32,567 nucleotides of DNA from an uncultured Solirubrobacteraceae bacterium (lineage in GTDB: Bacteria > Actinomycetota > Thermoleophilia > Solirubrobacterales > Solirubrobacteraceae). Shown in pieces: positions 8,776-17,677 of the stretch; position 1 is the stretch's first letter, and every line of letters begins with the position of its first letter. The translations under genes and the position numbers were made by a program. Location: positions 1 to 32,567 of the forward strand of contig CADCVT010000256.1 of assembly GCA_902806215.1 (NCBI GenBank). The letters are read 5' to 3'. Below the pieces are notes generated by a model. That model ran no database searches, had not been told where the DNA came from, and saw nothing but the letters and a program-made list of their open reading frames with translations.

Positions 8776-10041
8776 TCAGGGCTGCCGTGGGCCGACCCTC
8801 GCGCGCACGAGGTCGATGCGGTGGCCGTCGATTCGCTCGACGGTGAGCGTCGCGCCGTCGAGTTCGACGGACTCGCCGGGCTGGGGGAGTCGTTCGAGCC
8901 GCTCGAGGACCACGCCGCCGACCGTGCGTGCCCGGCCGGCGTCGAGCCTGGTCCCGCTGCGGCGGTTGAAGTCGCTGACCGAGACCGACGCGTCGACGAG
9001 CCACTCGCCGCCGGCGACCTCCTCGAAGCGCGCGTCGAGCTCGTCGAACTCGTCCTCGATCTCGCCGACGATCTCCTCGAGGATGTCCTCCAGCGAGACG
9101 ATGCCGACTGGTCGGCCGTACTCGTCGACGACGATCGCGAGCTGCTGACGGGCGCGGCGGAGCGTGCGCAGCAGCGCGTCGGTGCGGATCGTCGGCGGGA
9201 CGATGATCGCCTCGCGGACGAGCGCGAGCAGATCGGGATCCCCGGTGCGCGAGGCGAGCCACGCGTCGCGCGCGTGGATGACGCCGAGCACCCGGTCGCC
9301 GCCCTCGACGGCGGGGAAGCGCGTGTGCGCGGCGTCGAGCATCGCGTCGAGGGCGTCGAGCGGAGCGGCGCCCAGGTCGACGACGTCGACGTCGCTCCAG
9401 CGGCGCATCACGTCGCGCGCCTCACGGATGCGCAGGTCGATGACCCCGCTGAGCATGTCCTCCTCCTCGGGCCCGACGGTCCCGCGCTCCTCGGCCTCCT
9501 GCAGGACGCCGCGCAGCTCCTCGCGCGTCAGCGGCCGCTCGCCGACGCCGACCGCGGGCACGCCCAGCGGCCGCAGGACGAGCTGAGCCGTGCGCTGGAG
9601 CACCCAGACGATGGGGGAGACCAGGCGCGCGAACAGGGCGATCGGCGGTGCGATGAACAGCGCGAGCCGCTCAGCGGTGTGCAGCGCCAGCGCCTTCGGG
9701 ACGAGCTCGCCGAACGCGACCGACAGGTACGTCACGACGACGAACCCGAGGATGAACGCGACCCACGACGGGAACACGCCGCCGGCGATGTCGCGGAAGG
9801 CCGGCTCGCCGACGGCGCCGAGCAGGATCCCGAGCCCGGTGATCGCGACCTGGACGGCGCTGATGACCTTGACCGGGTCCTCCATGAGCCGCAGGACCGT
9901 GACCGCGGCGCGGCTCCCGCGGTCGGCGTGCTGCTGCATCGAGGAGCGCCGCGCGGTGACGATCGCGTACTCGGCGGCGACGAAGAACGCGTTGCCCGCG
10001 ATGAGCGCCGCGACGGCGAGCAACTCGAGAGCGACGTCCAT
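8776..10041 (-). CDS. HlyC/CorC family hemolysin (CNNM + CBS + CorC_HlyC domains)
   Basis: MDVALELLAVAALIAGNAFFVAAEYAIV..., GELVPKALAL, VVDEYGRPVGIVSLEDILEEIVGEIEDE, C-terminal VGGVVLERLERLPQPGESVE. Confidence 0.95.
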   Translation of the reverse strand: MDVALELLAVAALIAGNAFFVAAEYAIVTARRSSMQQHADRGSRAAVTVLRLMEDPVKVISAVQVAITGLGILLGAVGEPAFRDIAGGVFPSWVAFILGFVVVTYLSVAFGELVPKALALHTAERLALFIAPPIALFARLVSPIVWVLQRTAQLVLRPLGVPAVGVGERPLTREELRGVLQEAEERGTVGPEEEDMLSGVIDLRIREARDVMRRWSDVDVVDLGAAPLDALDAMLDAAHTRFPAVEGGDRVLGVIHARDAWLASRTGDPDLLALVREAIIVPPTIRTDALLRTLRRARQQLAIVVDEYGRPVGIVSLEDILEEIVGEIEDEFDELDARFEEVAGGEWLVDASVSVSDFNRRSGTRLDAGRARTVGGVVLERLERLPQPGESVELDGATLTVERIDGHRIDLVRARVGPRQP

Positions 10042-10080
10042 CTGGGGAGCCAAGGTAGAGGGGCGGCTAGGTTCACGCCC

Positions 10081-10524
10081 GTGCAGCGCTGGTATGCCGC
10101 GGTCGTGATCGCAACCTCGCTCGTCGCCGGCTGCGGCGAGGACGCCAGGAGCGGAGCGGCAGCCCGTTCGCTCAAAGCGGTCCCGCTCCCCGAGGGCACC
10201 CGCGTCGTGTTCGACGGGACGCAGTGCGGCGAGCGGTGCATCCGCTCGGCAGTGCTCGAGGGTCGTCCGGGTCAGTCGTCCTCGGACCTTCGCCGTGCAC
10301 ACGAGTCGATGCTGGAACGGTCGAGATGGACGCGGACGCCCGCGTGCGCGAGCCCGCTGCCTCAGTACACGGACCCCGGCCGCAAGGTCGAGGTCTTCCT
10401 CAAGCCGGCCCGGCAGGTGCCCGGAGGGCAGAGTTCGACGCCGAAGCTGAGCGAGCGGCTCGAGGACGCGATCGGGCGAAGCCGCCGCGCGGGGCGGCCG
10501 ACCCTGGTCCTCGAGATCGCGTAG
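10081..10524 (+). CDS. Putative lipoprotein, hypothetical
   Basis: GTG start 7 nt after TAGGTT; lipobox LVAGC; 147 aa. Confidence 0.7.
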   Translation: MQRWYAAVVIATSLVAGCGEDARSGAAARSLKAVPLPEGTRVVFDGTQCGERCIRSAVLEGRPGQSSSDLRRAHESMLERSRWTRTPACASPLPQYTDPGRKVEVFLKPARQVPGGQSSTPKLSERLEDAIGRSRRAGRPTLVLEIA

Positions 10525-10563
10525 GCCGCGCCGGCGCCGCCGTGCTGACCTACGATCCGTCGT

Positions 10564-10860
10564 ATGGGACGTGGGCAGGAACGGTCGCCTGGGAAGGCGC
10601 TCCGGCAGCGGTTTCCGCTTCCGGGTGAGCGGCAGCCGCTCCCGCGGTTCGATGGGACGTACGTGGGCTCGGCCGTCCTCGTCTTCTCCGAGGACCGAAC
10701 GGTCACCGTCGACGGCGAGGCCGGGACGTGGCTCGTCGAGCACGACCTGCTGCGCGTCGCCACCGGCTCGCTTCAGGCCGAGGGGTACATCGGCCTGGAC
10801 AGCGTCTACCTCGCGGGTGGCGGCACGGAGCTCGAGCTCGCCTTCGACGCGAGCGCGTGA
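10564..10860 (+). CDS. Hypothetical protein
   Basis: 98 aa; TACGAT box 7 nt upstream of ATG; stop overlaps the next start (GTGA). Confidence 0.65.
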   Translation: MGRGQERSPGKALRQRFPLPGERQPLPRFDGTYVGSAVLVFSEDRTVTVDGEAGTWLVEHDLLRVATGSLQAEGYIGLDSVYLAGGGTELELAFDASA

Positions 10861-11561
10861 CCGGCGGCGCTCGACCGATGGCGCTCCGTGCCGCCGCCGG
10901 CGGCGCGGTCGACCACGAGGCGGTGGCTTCCAGGGCTCGCGACCTCGGCGTCATGGGGTGGGTGCGGCCGACGGGGGAAGTCCACGCCGAGGGCTCGCCG
11001 GACGCGGTCGAGGCGCTCATCGCGTTCCTCGGGTGCGACGACGCGGGCGAGCGCGCGAAGGTCGAGGGCCACGAGCAGTTCGGGATCCGCGGGGTCCCCG
11101 CCGGCGTGTTCGTCGTCCAGGAGCACCAGGCGACCGCCCACCACTACGACCTGCGCCTGGAGGTCGACGGGGTCATGCGGTCCTGGGCGGTCCCGAAGGG
11201 CCCGTCGCTCGACCCGGCGGTCAAGCGCCTCGCGGTGCAGGTCGAGGACCACTCGCTCGGCTACAACGACTTCGAGGGAACGCTCGGTGGCGGAGGCGTG
11301 ATCGTCTGGGACCGCGGGACCTACGAGCAGGGCGGGCGCGTCGCCTGGCCCGAGGCGCTCGAGCGCGGGCACGCGGTCTTCGTCCTGCACGGCGAGAAGC
11401 TGCGCGGCGGCTTCGCGCTGCAGCGCACGCGGCCGGCCGCCAAGCCGCAGTGGCTGCTCATCAAGCGCAAGGACGACGAGGCGCGCCCCGGCACCGACAT
11501 CGCCGCCGAGCGCCCCGAGTCGGTCGCGAGCGGCCGGACGCTCGCGGAGCTCCTCGGCTAA
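10857..11561 (+). CDS. Acylphosphatase-like domain fused to LigD-type DNA 3'-phosphoesterase domain
   Basis: RARDLGVMGWVRPTGEVHAEGSPDAVEALIAFL (acylphosphatase-like), then FVVQEHQATAHHYDLRLEVDGVMRSWAVPKGPSLDPAVKRLAVQVEDHSLGYNDFEG (LigD PE motifs). Confidence 0.85.
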   Translation: MTGGARPMALRAAAGGAVDHEAVASRARDLGVMGWVRPTGEVHAEGSPDAVEALIAFLGCDDAGERAKVEGHEQFGIRGVPAGVFVVQEHQATAHHYDLRLEVDGVMRSWAVPKGPSLDPAVKRLAVQVEDHSLGYNDFEGTLGGGGVIVWDRGTYEQGGRVAWPEALERGHAVFVLHGEKLRGGFALQRTRPAAKPQWLLIKRKDDEARPGTDIAAERPESVASGRTLAELLG

Positions 11562-12592
11562 GGACGAGGCCCGAGGACGAGCGGCTCCATCGCGTCCGCG
11601 ACGACCGACGCCAGCGCCAGCGGCGTCGCGAAGTCGCCCGTCGCCGGCCGCTGGTCGACGTCGATCTCGATCGCCTTCAGGCGCGCGCCGCGCGTGACCA
11701 CCTCGACCGTGACGTCCGCGTCGCCGATGCGCGTGCGCGACATCCTGAAACGCCCGTCCGGCCGCAGACCCCGCAACCGCGGGTCGAGGTAGGCGGCGAG
11801 CGCTACGTCGTCGCCGACCCGGGCGCTCGCGTTGCCGAGATGGGGGAGGTCCCCCTCGTCGGGCAGCATCTGCCAGGGCGGACCGAGGACCAGCTTCGTG
11901 ACAATGCCGGGCCGGCAGGCGACCGCGGACAGGGCGACGCGCGGCCAGCGCGCGCGGCAGCCGGTCCTGCGCGCGCGGCCGAACGCCGACGTCAGGTCCT
12001 TGAGCGTCGGGGTCGAACCAGTGCCAATCGGCGGGCCCTCGCGCATGATCGAGAAGAGGCCGTCGCCGCCGCCGTTGCCCTGGCCGTCCGAGCTCAGGTC
12101 GAGTGACGGGCCGACGTCGTACTCCGGCTTTCCGTCGCGTGGAACCCTCAACGAGAGGCTTGGCGAAGGTCGGTGGCCGCCGCGCAGGTCGTAGCACTCC
12201 CCGCGAAGATCGCGCACGACGCTCTGCGGAACGCGGCGGAAGAGCCCGTCCTCGCCGGTGCAGCGCGGGACGCGCGTCGCGTGCGCATCGCGGACGGGCG
12301 CCCAGTCGGTGGCCGTCACGCTCGACCGGCGGGCCCACACCGCCCAGGCGCTCGTGGTGTCCCCGGCGTGCTCGCAGACCGCCGCGACGCTTCCCCAGTG
12401 CGCGTCACCGGCGACCAGCGGAAGCGGCGTCGACTGCCGCCCGGTGCAGCGGTCGCCGACGGCCGCGCGGATGAGACCGTGGAGCGCCTCGCGCTCCGGA
12501 GGCGTCGGAATCCGCGCGGCGTTCGCGGCCGGGACCGCGACGCTCCCCCCGACCACAGCTGCGACAACCGCCCGGATCAGTCGCAAGCGCAT
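11558..12592 (-). CDS. Secreted hypothetical protein
   Basis: MRLRLIRAVVAAVVGGSVAVPAANA signal peptide; TAGCGT-7 nt-ATG; converges with and overlaps the 10857..11561 stop by 4 bp. Confidence 0.75.
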   Translation of the reverse strand: MRLRLIRAVVAAVVGGSVAVPAANAARIPTPPEREALHGLIRAAVGDRCTGRQSTPLPLVAGDAHWGSVAAVCEHAGDTTSAWAVWARRSSVTATDWAPVRDAHATRVPRCTGEDGLFRRVPQSVVRDLRGECYDLRGGHRPSPSLSLRVPRDGKPEYDVGPSLDLSSDGQGNGGGDGLFSIMREGPPIGTGSTPTLKDLTSAFGRARRTGCRARWPRVALSAVACRPGIVTKLVLGPPWQMLPDEGDLPHLGNASARVGDDVALAAYLDPRLRGLRPDGRFRMSRTRIGDADVTVEVVTRGARLKAIEIDVDQRPATGDFATPLALASVVADAMEPLVLGPRP

Positions 12593-12684
12593 GTGACAGA
12601 CGCTACTCGCCCCGTGAGGGTCAACGGCTGCTGACGCCGGCCGGCCCACCGCCAGTTTCGGCGCGCCATCGCGTCAGAGAGAGC

Positions 12685-13647
12685 ATGACCTTGAGAACCC
12701 TCCTCGCCGCGTGCGTGCTCGCGCTCGGTGTTACCGCTCCTGCCCATGCCATCGTCGGAGGCAACGACGCGTCGCCGGGCGAGTACCCCTACATCGCGCA
12801 CATCACGATCGACCGCGCCTTCCAGTGCACCGGCACGCTCGTGACGCCGACGCACGTCGTCACTGCCGCTCACTGCACGTCGATCAGCGGCCCGACGCTG
12901 TTCACGAGCGTCCCGCTCGGCCAGCCCGGACAGCTCGTCGAGCTGACGATCGGCGCCCACAAGACCCCGGAGCCGTACCTCGATGCCGGCTACAACGGCG
13001 AGAGCGGTGGCGAGGAGCACGTCGCCAAGAGCGTCTCGGTCGCTCCGGGCTACCTCGGCGTCGGCTCGGTCGCCAGCGACGTGTCGGTCATCGAGCTCGC
13101 CCGCCCGTCGGCCAAGGCGCCCGTGAAGATCGCCGGCCCCGGCGAACGCAGCCTGTGGAGCCCCGGAACCCTCGCGACCATCGCCGGTTTCGGCGTCACC
13201 GAGTTCGAGGGCGACACGCCCGACGTCCTGCAGGAGGCCCGCGTGCCGATCGTCGAGGACTCCGTTGCGGCCGAGGCGTACCCGTACCTCGCTCCCGGCG
13301 TCGATGCCCTCTTCGGCGGCTTCGAGAACAAGACGCAGATCGGCGCCGGATACGCCCGTGGCGGCGTGGACAGCTGCCAGGGCGACTCGGGCGGTCCGCT
13401 GCTCGTCCCCGCCTCGAACGGCTTCCGCCTCGTCGGCGACACGAGCTACGGCTACGAGTGCGCCGAGCCCGGCTACCCCGGCATCTACGGCCGCATCGCC
13501 GACTCGACGCTTCGCCCCTGGATCGAGTCCGTCGCTCCCGGCTCCGTCTCGAACGGCACGACCACGACGACCACCAGCCCGACGAAGCCCAAGGGCCCGA
13601 AGAGCACGTCGACCACCTCCGGCACCGCGAGCCGCAGCCTCCGGTAG
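12685..13647 (+). CDS. Secreted trypsin-like serine protease (S1)
   Basis: Signal peptide ...PAHA followed by IVGGNDASPGEYPY; TAAHC; SDVSVIELA; VDSCQGDSGGPL; T/S-rich tail. Confidence 0.95.
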   Translation: MTLRTLLAACVLALGVTAPAHAIVGGNDASPGEYPYIAHITIDRAFQCTGTLVTPTHVVTAAHCTSISGPTLFTSVPLGQPGQLVELTIGAHKTPEPYLDAGYNGESGGEEHVAKSVSVAPGYLGVGSVASDVSVIELARPSAKAPVKIAGPGERSLWSPGTLATIAGFGVTEFEGDTPDVLQEARVPIVEDSVAAEAYPYLAPGVDALFGGFENKTQIGAGYARGGVDSCQGDSGGPLLVPASNGFRLVGDTSYGYECAEPGYPGIYGRIADSTLRPWIESVAPGSVSNGTTTTTTSPTKPKGPKSTSTTSGTASRSLR

Positions 13648-13660
13648 CGACGGCGGCACG

Positions 13661-13690
13661 GCGGCGGCGCCTCGGGTGAGGCGCCGCCGC
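13661..13690. terminator. Perfect 12-bp GC hairpin after the protease gene
   Basis: gcggcggcgcct-cgggtg-aggcgccgccgc. Confidence 0.65.
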
Positions 13691-13708
13691 TCAGCCCCGG
13701 CGACCGAG

Positions 13709-14344
13709 ATGAGCACGAGCAGGACAGGACCTCCGCTCCCGATCCGCGTCGCGGGTCGGGCGATCACCGAGGCCGTCGCGCGGATCCCGGGTGCGTGGCG
13801 CGTCACGCGCGGGCCGACGCGGCGGTACTTCGAGGCCCTTGCCGCCGGCTGGGACGAGCGCGTCCAGCCCGACGGCGACGAGCACCTCGCGCCGCTCGTC
13901 GACGCCGTCGAGCGGCTCGGGCGCGCCCCGCGCAGGATCCTCGACGTCGGCACGGGCACCGGAGCCGGCGCGCTGTGGCTCGCGGGCCGGTTCGAGGGCG
14001 CCGAGGTCCTCGGCGTCGACGTCTCTCCCGAGATGATCGAACGGGCGACGGCGAAGGCGGTCGGCCGGGTGCGCTTCGAGGTCGCCGACACGCACCGCGC
14101 GGTGCGCGAGGGGCCGTTCGACCTGGTCGTCCACCTCAACTGCCCGGTCCTGTTCGGCGACGTCGCCGCGGCGCTCGCCGGGGACGGGACGGCGCTGGTC
14201 GTCGCGAGCCGCGGCGAGCGCACGCCGTTCTACACGTCGCACGGTGCGCTGCGGCGCGGCTTCCAGCGCGCGGGGCTCGACGTCATCACGGAGGGCCGCG
14301 CCGGCGACGGGACATGGCTCGCCGCGACGCGTCGCCGCGGTTAG
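13709..14344 (+). CDS. Class I SAM-dependent methyltransferase
   Basis: ILDVGTGTGAGALWLAGRFEGAEVLGVDVSPEMIERATAKA. Confidence 0.85.
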   Translation: MSTSRTGPPLPIRVAGRAITEAVARIPGAWRVTRGPTRRYFEALAAGWDERVQPDGDEHLAPLVDAVERLGRAPRRILDVGTGTGAGALWLAGRFEGAEVLGVDVSPEMIERATAKAVGRVRFEVADTHRAVREGPFDLVVHLNCPVLFGDVAAALAGDGTALVVASRGERTPFYTSHGALRRGFQRAGLDVITEGRAGDGTWLAATRRRG

Positions 14345-14406
14345 AGCCCGGCCATGGAGTTCCCGGGGCGCGCAGCGACCCGGACTGAGTCCCTTCAACG
14401 CCCCCG

Positions 14407-14646
14407 CTACTGGAGCGAAGCCGGCAGGGCGGCCGGTGCACGGGTCGCCGCGATGAGCGTTCCCGCGAGGGTCAGCAGCTCGTACGAGAGGGCGCGGACG
14501 CCGTCGACGTCGTCGGCATCGGCGAGACGCTTGAGCTCGTGGACGGCCGGCACCGCGTACACGTCGATCGTGTGCCGGATGTCGTCGAGCGAGTCGGCGG
14601 GCTGTCGCCCGCCTTCGACCAGGGTCAGCCTTGGGGAGGAGGCCAT
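14407..14646 (-). CDS. Small hypothetical protein
   Basis: MASSPRLTLVEGGRQPADSLDDIRHTIDVYAVPAVHELKRLADADDVDGVRALSYELLTLAGTLIAATRAPAALPASLQ. Confidence 0.5.
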   Translation of the reverse strand: MASSPRLTLVEGGRQPADSLDDIRHTIDVYAVPAVHELKRLADADDVDGVRALSYELLTLAGTLIAATRAPAALPASLQ

Positions 14647-14707
14647 CGCACAGGGTGCAACCCGCTCGCGGCGGGGACGTTGGCTTCGTCCGCGCACGAG
14701 CGTCAAC

Positions 14708-15037
14708 TCAGCGTGCGGCGGACGCATCGCGCGTCGGGCCGTCGCAGACGCTGCACGGGCCGGGCGCGGGGGCCTCGGCCTCGCAGCCCTGGCAGACCCA
14801 GCGGGCGAACGACGGGGCCTTGAGCTGCGAGAAGCACCCGACGACGCGGGCGAGCTGCTCGACCTCCGCGGCGTGCGCGGCGGCGGTCTCCCAGCTGTCG
14901 GTGTCGATCGCGGTGCCGATGTCGGCGACGACCTGGGTCATCGTGCTGCACACGGCGAGCAGCTCGAGGCGCTCGTCTTGGCCGGTCCGCTCGAGGATGG
15001 ACTCTGCGGACTTGGTGGCGCGTGCGTGGGCAGTCAT
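14708..15037 (-). CDS. Small protein with C-terminal zinc-ribbon (CxxC...CxxC)
   Basis: MTAHARATKSAESILERT...FARWVCQGCEAEAPAPGPCSVCDGPTRDASAAR. Confidence 0.65.
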   Translation of the reverse strand: MTAHARATKSAESILERTGQDERLELLAVCSTMTQVVADIGTAIDTDSWETAAAHAAEVEQLARVVGCFSQLKAPSFARWVCQGCEAEAPAPGPCSVCDGPTRDASAAR

Positions 15038-15132
15038 GCGGACTCGTTTCTGGGTCCCTCTGCTGAGACGGCGCGAGCGAGGCGAGAGGAACTCCGAGAC
15101 CGCGTTCGATGCTGCAAGAAGCGCATCGGTCG

Positions 15133-15161
15133 CGGGCCCGCGCTGCGCGAGCGCGGGCCCG
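15133..15161. terminator. Perfect 12-bp hairpin downstream of the DUF4333 gene (minus strand)
   Basis: cgggcccgcgct-gcgcg-agcgcgggcccg. Confidence 0.6.
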
Positions 15162-15180
15162 TGTGACGGACGGATGGCGT

Positions 15181-15498
15181 CTAGGAGGGGGTCTCGGTGA
15201 GCGTCTTGTCGGCGAGGACGTCGAACGTCGCGGCCTCGCCGTCGAGAGCCTTCACCTTGACCGTGATGCCGAGCCGCTTGCCCTCGGGGAAGTCCATGTG
15301 GCAGCGGGTGTCGGCGCCGACCTTCGCCTCGAGGTCCTCGGCGCACACTGCCTTCGGCGCCTTCTGACCGACCTCCTCGGTGATCTTGGTCTGCACGTCC
15401 TTCTCGAGATCGCCACGGTCGATGACGTTCTCCCCGCACGCGGCGACGGTGGCGGAGAGCGCCAGGAGGAGGACGGCGGACTTCAGGTGACGGATCAT
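15181..15498 (-). CDS. DUF4333 domain lipoprotein
   Basis: MIRHLKSAVLLLALSATVAACGEN; paired Cys pattern VCAEDLEAKVGADTRCHMDFPEGKRLGITVKVKALDGE. Confidence 0.8.
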   Translation of the reverse strand: MIRHLKSAVLLLALSATVAACGENVIDRGDLEKDVQTKITEEVGQKAPKAVCAEDLEAKVGADTRCHMDFPEGKRLGITVKVKALDGEAATFDVLADKTLTETPS

Positions 15499-15542
15499 CG
15501 GCCGACCCTAGTCGGCCCGGCGGCACATAGCGAGCGACGCCG

Positions 15543-16916
15543 GTGATCCGGCCTCCGCCGGCGCTGCGCACCCCGAGCGTGCCGCCGACCAGGGACCCCG
15601 AGGTGCCCTCACGGGACCGGCCGCTCACGGTGTTCGCCGTGGCGTTCGCGCTGGCGCTCCTCGCGCACCAGCTGTGGTGGCGCGGCGTGCCGGGTGCCGA
15701 CCTGCACGGGCTCGTCGTCATCGCGGCGGTCTGGGTGCTGCTCCGCCCGGCGGCGCCCGCGCGGGTCGCGCTCCTCGCCGCGGTGGAGGCCGGGGCCGTC
15801 GCGCGGGACCTGCCGACCGTCGGTGACCACACGCTGCTCGCGGCGGTGACCGCGCTCGCGTTCGCCGTGGCGTTCGCGGTCGCGGCGGCGCGGACACGCG
15901 GGGTTCCGACGGCCGAGGCGCTGTGGGCGCAGCTCGCGCCGTTCCTCCGGGTCCAGGCGGTGCTGCTGTACGCGGCGGCGGCGCTGGCCAAGCTCAACAC
16001 CGGGTTCCTCGACGCCGCCACGAGCTGCGCCGGGCCGCTCGCGGCGGAGCTCGCGTTCTTCGACCCGTCGCTGCTCGGGGGGCGCTGGCACGTCGGACCC
16101 GCGATCGTCGCGACGATCGTCGTCGAGGCCGGTCTCGCCGTGCTGCTCGCGGTGCCGCGGACGCGCGTGCCGGCCGTCGTCGCCGGTGCCGGCTTCCACG
16201 CGATGCTCGCGCTGGCGGGCAACGTGCCGTTCGCTGCCTACGCGCTCGTCCTGTACGTGGCGTTCCTGCCGTCGTCCGCGCTGCCGTCGCTGGGCGTCCT
16301 GCCGCGGCTCGTCGCGGCGGGGGTGGGAGCGCTCTGGCTGGCGGCGACGGTGACAGGGGCGGACCAGGCGACGGTGCGCGAGCTGCTCCAGCCCGCGTTG
16401 CGGGTCGCCGTCGCGGTCGGTCTGCTCACGTTCGCCGTCGCGGTGGCCCGGCGAGCGCGCTCCGGGTCGCCGGCGCCCGGCCGCGTCCTGCGCTTGCGTC
16501 CCGTCTACGCGGTCGCAGCCGCGCTGCTCCTCGTCAACGCCGCGAGCCCCTACGTCGGCCTGAAGACCGAGGCGTCGTTCGCGATGTTCAGCAACCTCCA
16601 GACCGAGCCCGGCCACTGGAACCACGTGCTCCTCCCCGAGGCCGTGCGCGTGTTCGGCGCGCAGGACGAGCTCGTCCGGCTCGAGGTCGCCGGCGCGCCG
16701 AGCCTCGAGCGCCGCCGCCGCGCGGGGATGCTCATGGTGCGCGCGGAGCTCGAGCGCTACCTGCGCCGCGACCCGGGCGCCAGCGCGACCTACGTCCTCG
16801 CGAGCGATCCGTCGCAGCGGTGGACGTCGTCGGCGGCGACGCTCGGGACACGTCCGCTGTTCGACCGCGTCATGAACTTCTATGACGTCCGCGAGGGCGG
16901 GCGCGGGCGCTGCTGA
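15543..16916 (+). CDS. Polytopic membrane protein, HTTM/vitamin K-dependent carboxylase-like
   Basis: Multiple TM helices; YAAAALAKLNTGFLD...; GLKTEASFAMFSNLQTEPGHWNHVLLPEAVRVF. Confidence 0.65.
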   Translation: MIRPPPALRTPSVPPTRDPEVPSRDRPLTVFAVAFALALLAHQLWWRGVPGADLHGLVVIAAVWVLLRPAAPARVALLAAVEAGAVARDLPTVGDHTLLAAVTALAFAVAFAVAAARTRGVPTAEALWAQLAPFLRVQAVLLYAAAALAKLNTGFLDAATSCAGPLAAELAFFDPSLLGGRWHVGPAIVATIVVEAGLAVLLAVPRTRVPAVVAGAGFHAMLALAGNVPFAAYALVLYVAFLPSSALPSLGVLPRLVAAGVGALWLAATVTGADQATVRELLQPALRVAVAVGLLTFAVAVARRARSGSPAPGRVLRLRPVYAVAAALLLVNAASPYVGLKTEASFAMFSNLQTEPGHWNHVLLPEAVRVFGAQDELVRLEVAGAPSLERRRRAGMLMVRAELERYLRRDPGASATYVLASDPSQRWTSSAATLGTRPLFDRVMNFYDVREGGRGRC

Positions 16917-16947
16917 GTCCAGGGTTGGGGCCCGGCTCGTGGGGTAC

Positions 16948-17316
16948 GTGACGAGCATGCGCGCCTTGAGGGACCGGTTTCGCCGCCGCCATCACGACGA
17001 TGACGACGGAGGCGGTCGCAGCCGCGTCGGGAGCGGCGCGATTGCAGCACGCCGCGGCGTCGCGCGCATCGTCGACCTGATCACCGCGGTCGTCGTGGGC
17101 ATCATCGTCCTCGGGATCCTGCTCGTCGTCCTGAAGGCCAACCCCGAGAACGGGATCGTCGACGCGCTGCGCGACGCGGCCAAGTGGCTCTCGAAGCCGT
17201 TCGACGCGATCTTCGAGATGGACAAGCGTCGCACCGAGATCGCCGTCAACTGGGGCATCGCGGCGGTCGTCTACATCATCGTCGGCCGCGTGCTCGCCCG
17301 GCTCATCCGGCGCTGA
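16948..17316 (+). CDS. Small membrane protein, hypothetical
   Basis: Two predicted TM segments (IVDLITAVVVGIIVLGILLVVLKANPENGIV; WGIAAVVYIIVGRVLARLI). Confidence 0.7.
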   Translation: MTSMRALRDRFRRRHHDDDDGGGRSRVGSGAIAARRGVARIVDLITAVVVGIIVLGILLVVLKANPENGIVDALRDAAKWLSKPFDAIFEMDKRRTEIAVNWGIAAVVYIIVGRVLARLIRR

Positions 17317-17611
17317 CGCCGAGTCCTCCGACGACGTCGAGCCCCTGGCTCGTGAAGTCGCCGGTCAGCATCGGCATCGCTTGCGCGATGGCGGCCTTGG
17401 TCGCCGGGAGCTGAAGCGACGCGGCGTGGTGCTCCTCGCTCTGCCAGACCTCCATGACGTGGATCGTGTCGGGGGTCTCGTCGGACACGCTGACGATGTA
17501 CGACTCGCAGCCGGCGTCGCGCAGGCTGTCGACGTCGGCGAGCAAGATCGCGACGACGTCGTCGCGCCGGCCGGGCGCCGTCTTCATCGTTCCGATATAG
17601 CCGTACAGCAC
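17303..17611 (-). CDS. Antibiotic biosynthesis monooxygenase (ABM) family protein
   Basis: GTG start; LYGYIGTMKTAPGRRDDVVAILLADVDSLRDAGCESYIVSVSDETPDTIHVMEVWQSEEHHAAS. Confidence 0.85.
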   Translation of the reverse strand: MLYGYIGTMKTAPGRRDDVVAILLADVDSLRDAGCESYIVSVSDETPDTIHVMEVWQSEEHHAASLQLPATKAAIAQAMPMLTGDFTSQGLDVVGGLGVSAG

Positions 17612-17677
17612 CGGTGCTCCTCTCCGCTTGGGTGCGGGCGAATCTAGCCGGACAGACCGATCCCGTAGCGTGGAGGC

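Noticed and set aside
17672-17677. GGAGG before the ATG at 17678 as a Shine-Dalgarno
   Set aside because: It abuts the start codon with no spacer, and TAGCGT ends 6 nt before the ATG; better explained as a leaderless start.
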